64,000 nucleotides of DNA, from contig NZ_LMPT01000022.1 in the NCBI RefSeq assembly GCF_001424425.1, positions 62,001 through 126,000 of the forward strand, written 5' to 3'. Shown here piece by piece: positions 63,499-64,000 of the stretch (the stretch's first letter is position 1; each line of letters begins with the position of its first letter). A program made the position numbers and the translations under genes. The DNA is from Acidovorax sp. Leaf191. Lineage in GTDB: Bacteria; Pseudomonadota; Gammaproteobacteria; Burkholderiales; Burkholderiaceae_C. The notes under the pieces were generated by a model. It searched no databases. It had not been told where the DNA came from and was given only the letters and a program-made list of their open reading frames with translations.

Positions 63499-63894
63499 AT
63501 GAACTGGTTGTCCATTCTGGGGCTGGAAAGCTTGGTGTCGCGGTGGCGTGCCAACGTCATCGAGGCTGCCATCGCGACCGAAGACCGCATGGATCTGGCG
63601 CGCCTGGAGTGGCAGGATCAGAAGCAGCGCTTGCAGCAGATGCTGGTGCTGACCATTCTGGTTGCAGGCCTCACGGTGGTGGCGCTGATCATGCTCTCTC
63701 TGGCCGTCCTCGTGCATTTTTGGGACACGCCACAGCGTACGCTGGTGGCCTGGATCGTTGCAGGTGTCTGGGTGGCCGGATGGGGCGCAACATTGCTGTC
63801 GCTCGTTTCGGTGGCCAAGCGGGCCAGTGATGGCTTTGCATTGACCCGCCGAGAACTGGCGCAAGACTGGCGTGACATCAAGGAGCGTTTGTAA
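63499..63894 (+). CDS. Phage-holin-family membrane protein (YqjE-like)
   Basis: A 131-residue protein with two central membrane helices (about 47-72 and 80-105) flanked by charged regions (ATEDRMDLARLEWQDQKQRLQQML and LTRRELAQDWRDIKERL). This is the YqjE/holin superfamily III pattern found after yqjD in many proteobacteria. It is not a phage lysis gene; the name is only from the fold family. It overlaps the next gene by TAATG. Confidence 0.82.
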   Translation: MNWLSILGLESLVSRWRANVIEAAIATEDRMDLARLEWQDQKQRLQQMLVLTILVAGLTVVALIMLSLAVLVHFWDTPQRTLVAWIVAGVWVAGWGATLLSLVSVAKRASDGFALTRRELAQDWRDIKERL

Positions 63895-64000
63895 TGGCCG
63901 CCGCATCTCCAACCACTGCCGTCCCTGACGTGGCGGACCTTCCGCCCCCCACGGATGCGCAGCAAAAGGTCATTGACCGCATTGCCACCCAGCGCGCGCG
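63894..64000 (+). CDS. N-terminal part of a hypothetical protein (cut by window end)
   Basis: The first 35 residues are visible: MAAASPTTAVPDVADLPPPTDAQQKV, then IDRIATQRAR. ATG overlaps the previous stop, so it is the third gene of the yqjDE-type operon and could be the YqjK-like member. Nothing more can be said from this length. Confidence 0.6.
   Translation, partial: MAAASPTTAVPDVADLPPPTDAQQKVIDRIATQRA

Noticed and set aside
63499-63894. Holin-family gene considered as a sign of a prophage
   Set aside because: It follows a DUF883 gene in the usual yqjD-yqjE order, and no phage gene is near.

Overview
The window is GC-rich, densely packed DNA from a betaproteobacterium, most likely a member of the Comamonadaceae close to Acidovorax. 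This is inferred from the gene complement (iscRSUA-hscBA-fdx followed by dnaQ and tRNA-Val, a stand-alone ybbA/tesA pair, Bug-type solute receptors, Tat-exported ABC receptors) and from a short dispersed repeat of the kind I associate with that family. No phage, IS element or CRISPR array was seen. The local foreign-looking spots are the AT-rich control region of a hipBA toxin-antitoxin pair and short repeats lying inside three otherwise ordinary genes.

Layout. 0-10 kb: the end of a cystathionine beta-lyase, a DUF2189 membrane protein, divergent tesA and ybbA, rlmB, a sirtuin, a Tat-exported amino-acid-type receptor, an aldo/keto reductase, a two-gene chromate transporter and a DUF6150 protein preceded by a hexanucleotide repeat rich in Shine-Dalgarno cores. 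10-20 kb: a DUF2254 membrane protein, hipBA, then a divergent LysR/dsdA pair followed by a receptor, an amidase and a FAD oxidoreductase, which looks like a D-serine or amide catabolic unit. 20-36.6 kb: YjfB, a dihydrolipoyl-dehydrogenase-like flavoprotein, YigZ, two acetyltransferases (one fused to MarR), YgiQ, a GGDEF/EAL signalling protein, a cold-shock/DUF1294 fusion, a CoA transferase, a DODA dioxygenase, an output-less CHASE3 protein, a nucleotidyltransferase and an aromatic aminotransferase. 36.6-45.8 kb: uvrB, the isc operon, dnaQ and two identical tRNA-Val(CAC) genes.

45.8-60.5 kb is the most notable part. All 15 genes lie on the minus strand. They include an allophanate hydrolase (AtzF), an AtzE amidase with its AtzG small subunit and AtzH partner, a biuret hydrolase (BiuH), a second hydrolase of the same superfamily, a GntR regulator, a metallo-hydrolase and two complete ABC importers (one of nitrate/taurine type, one of BMP/nucleoside type). 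The gene set reads as an import-and-degrade system for biuret and related ureido compounds, possibly triuret, ending in ammonia and CO2. No cyanuric acid hydrolase is present in the window. A palindrome of GntR-operator type lies just before atzF.

60.8-64 kb: a divergent acetylpolyamine amidohydrolase/FAD oxidoreductase pair, then the start of a YqjD-YqjE-like stress membrane-protein operon cut by the window end.
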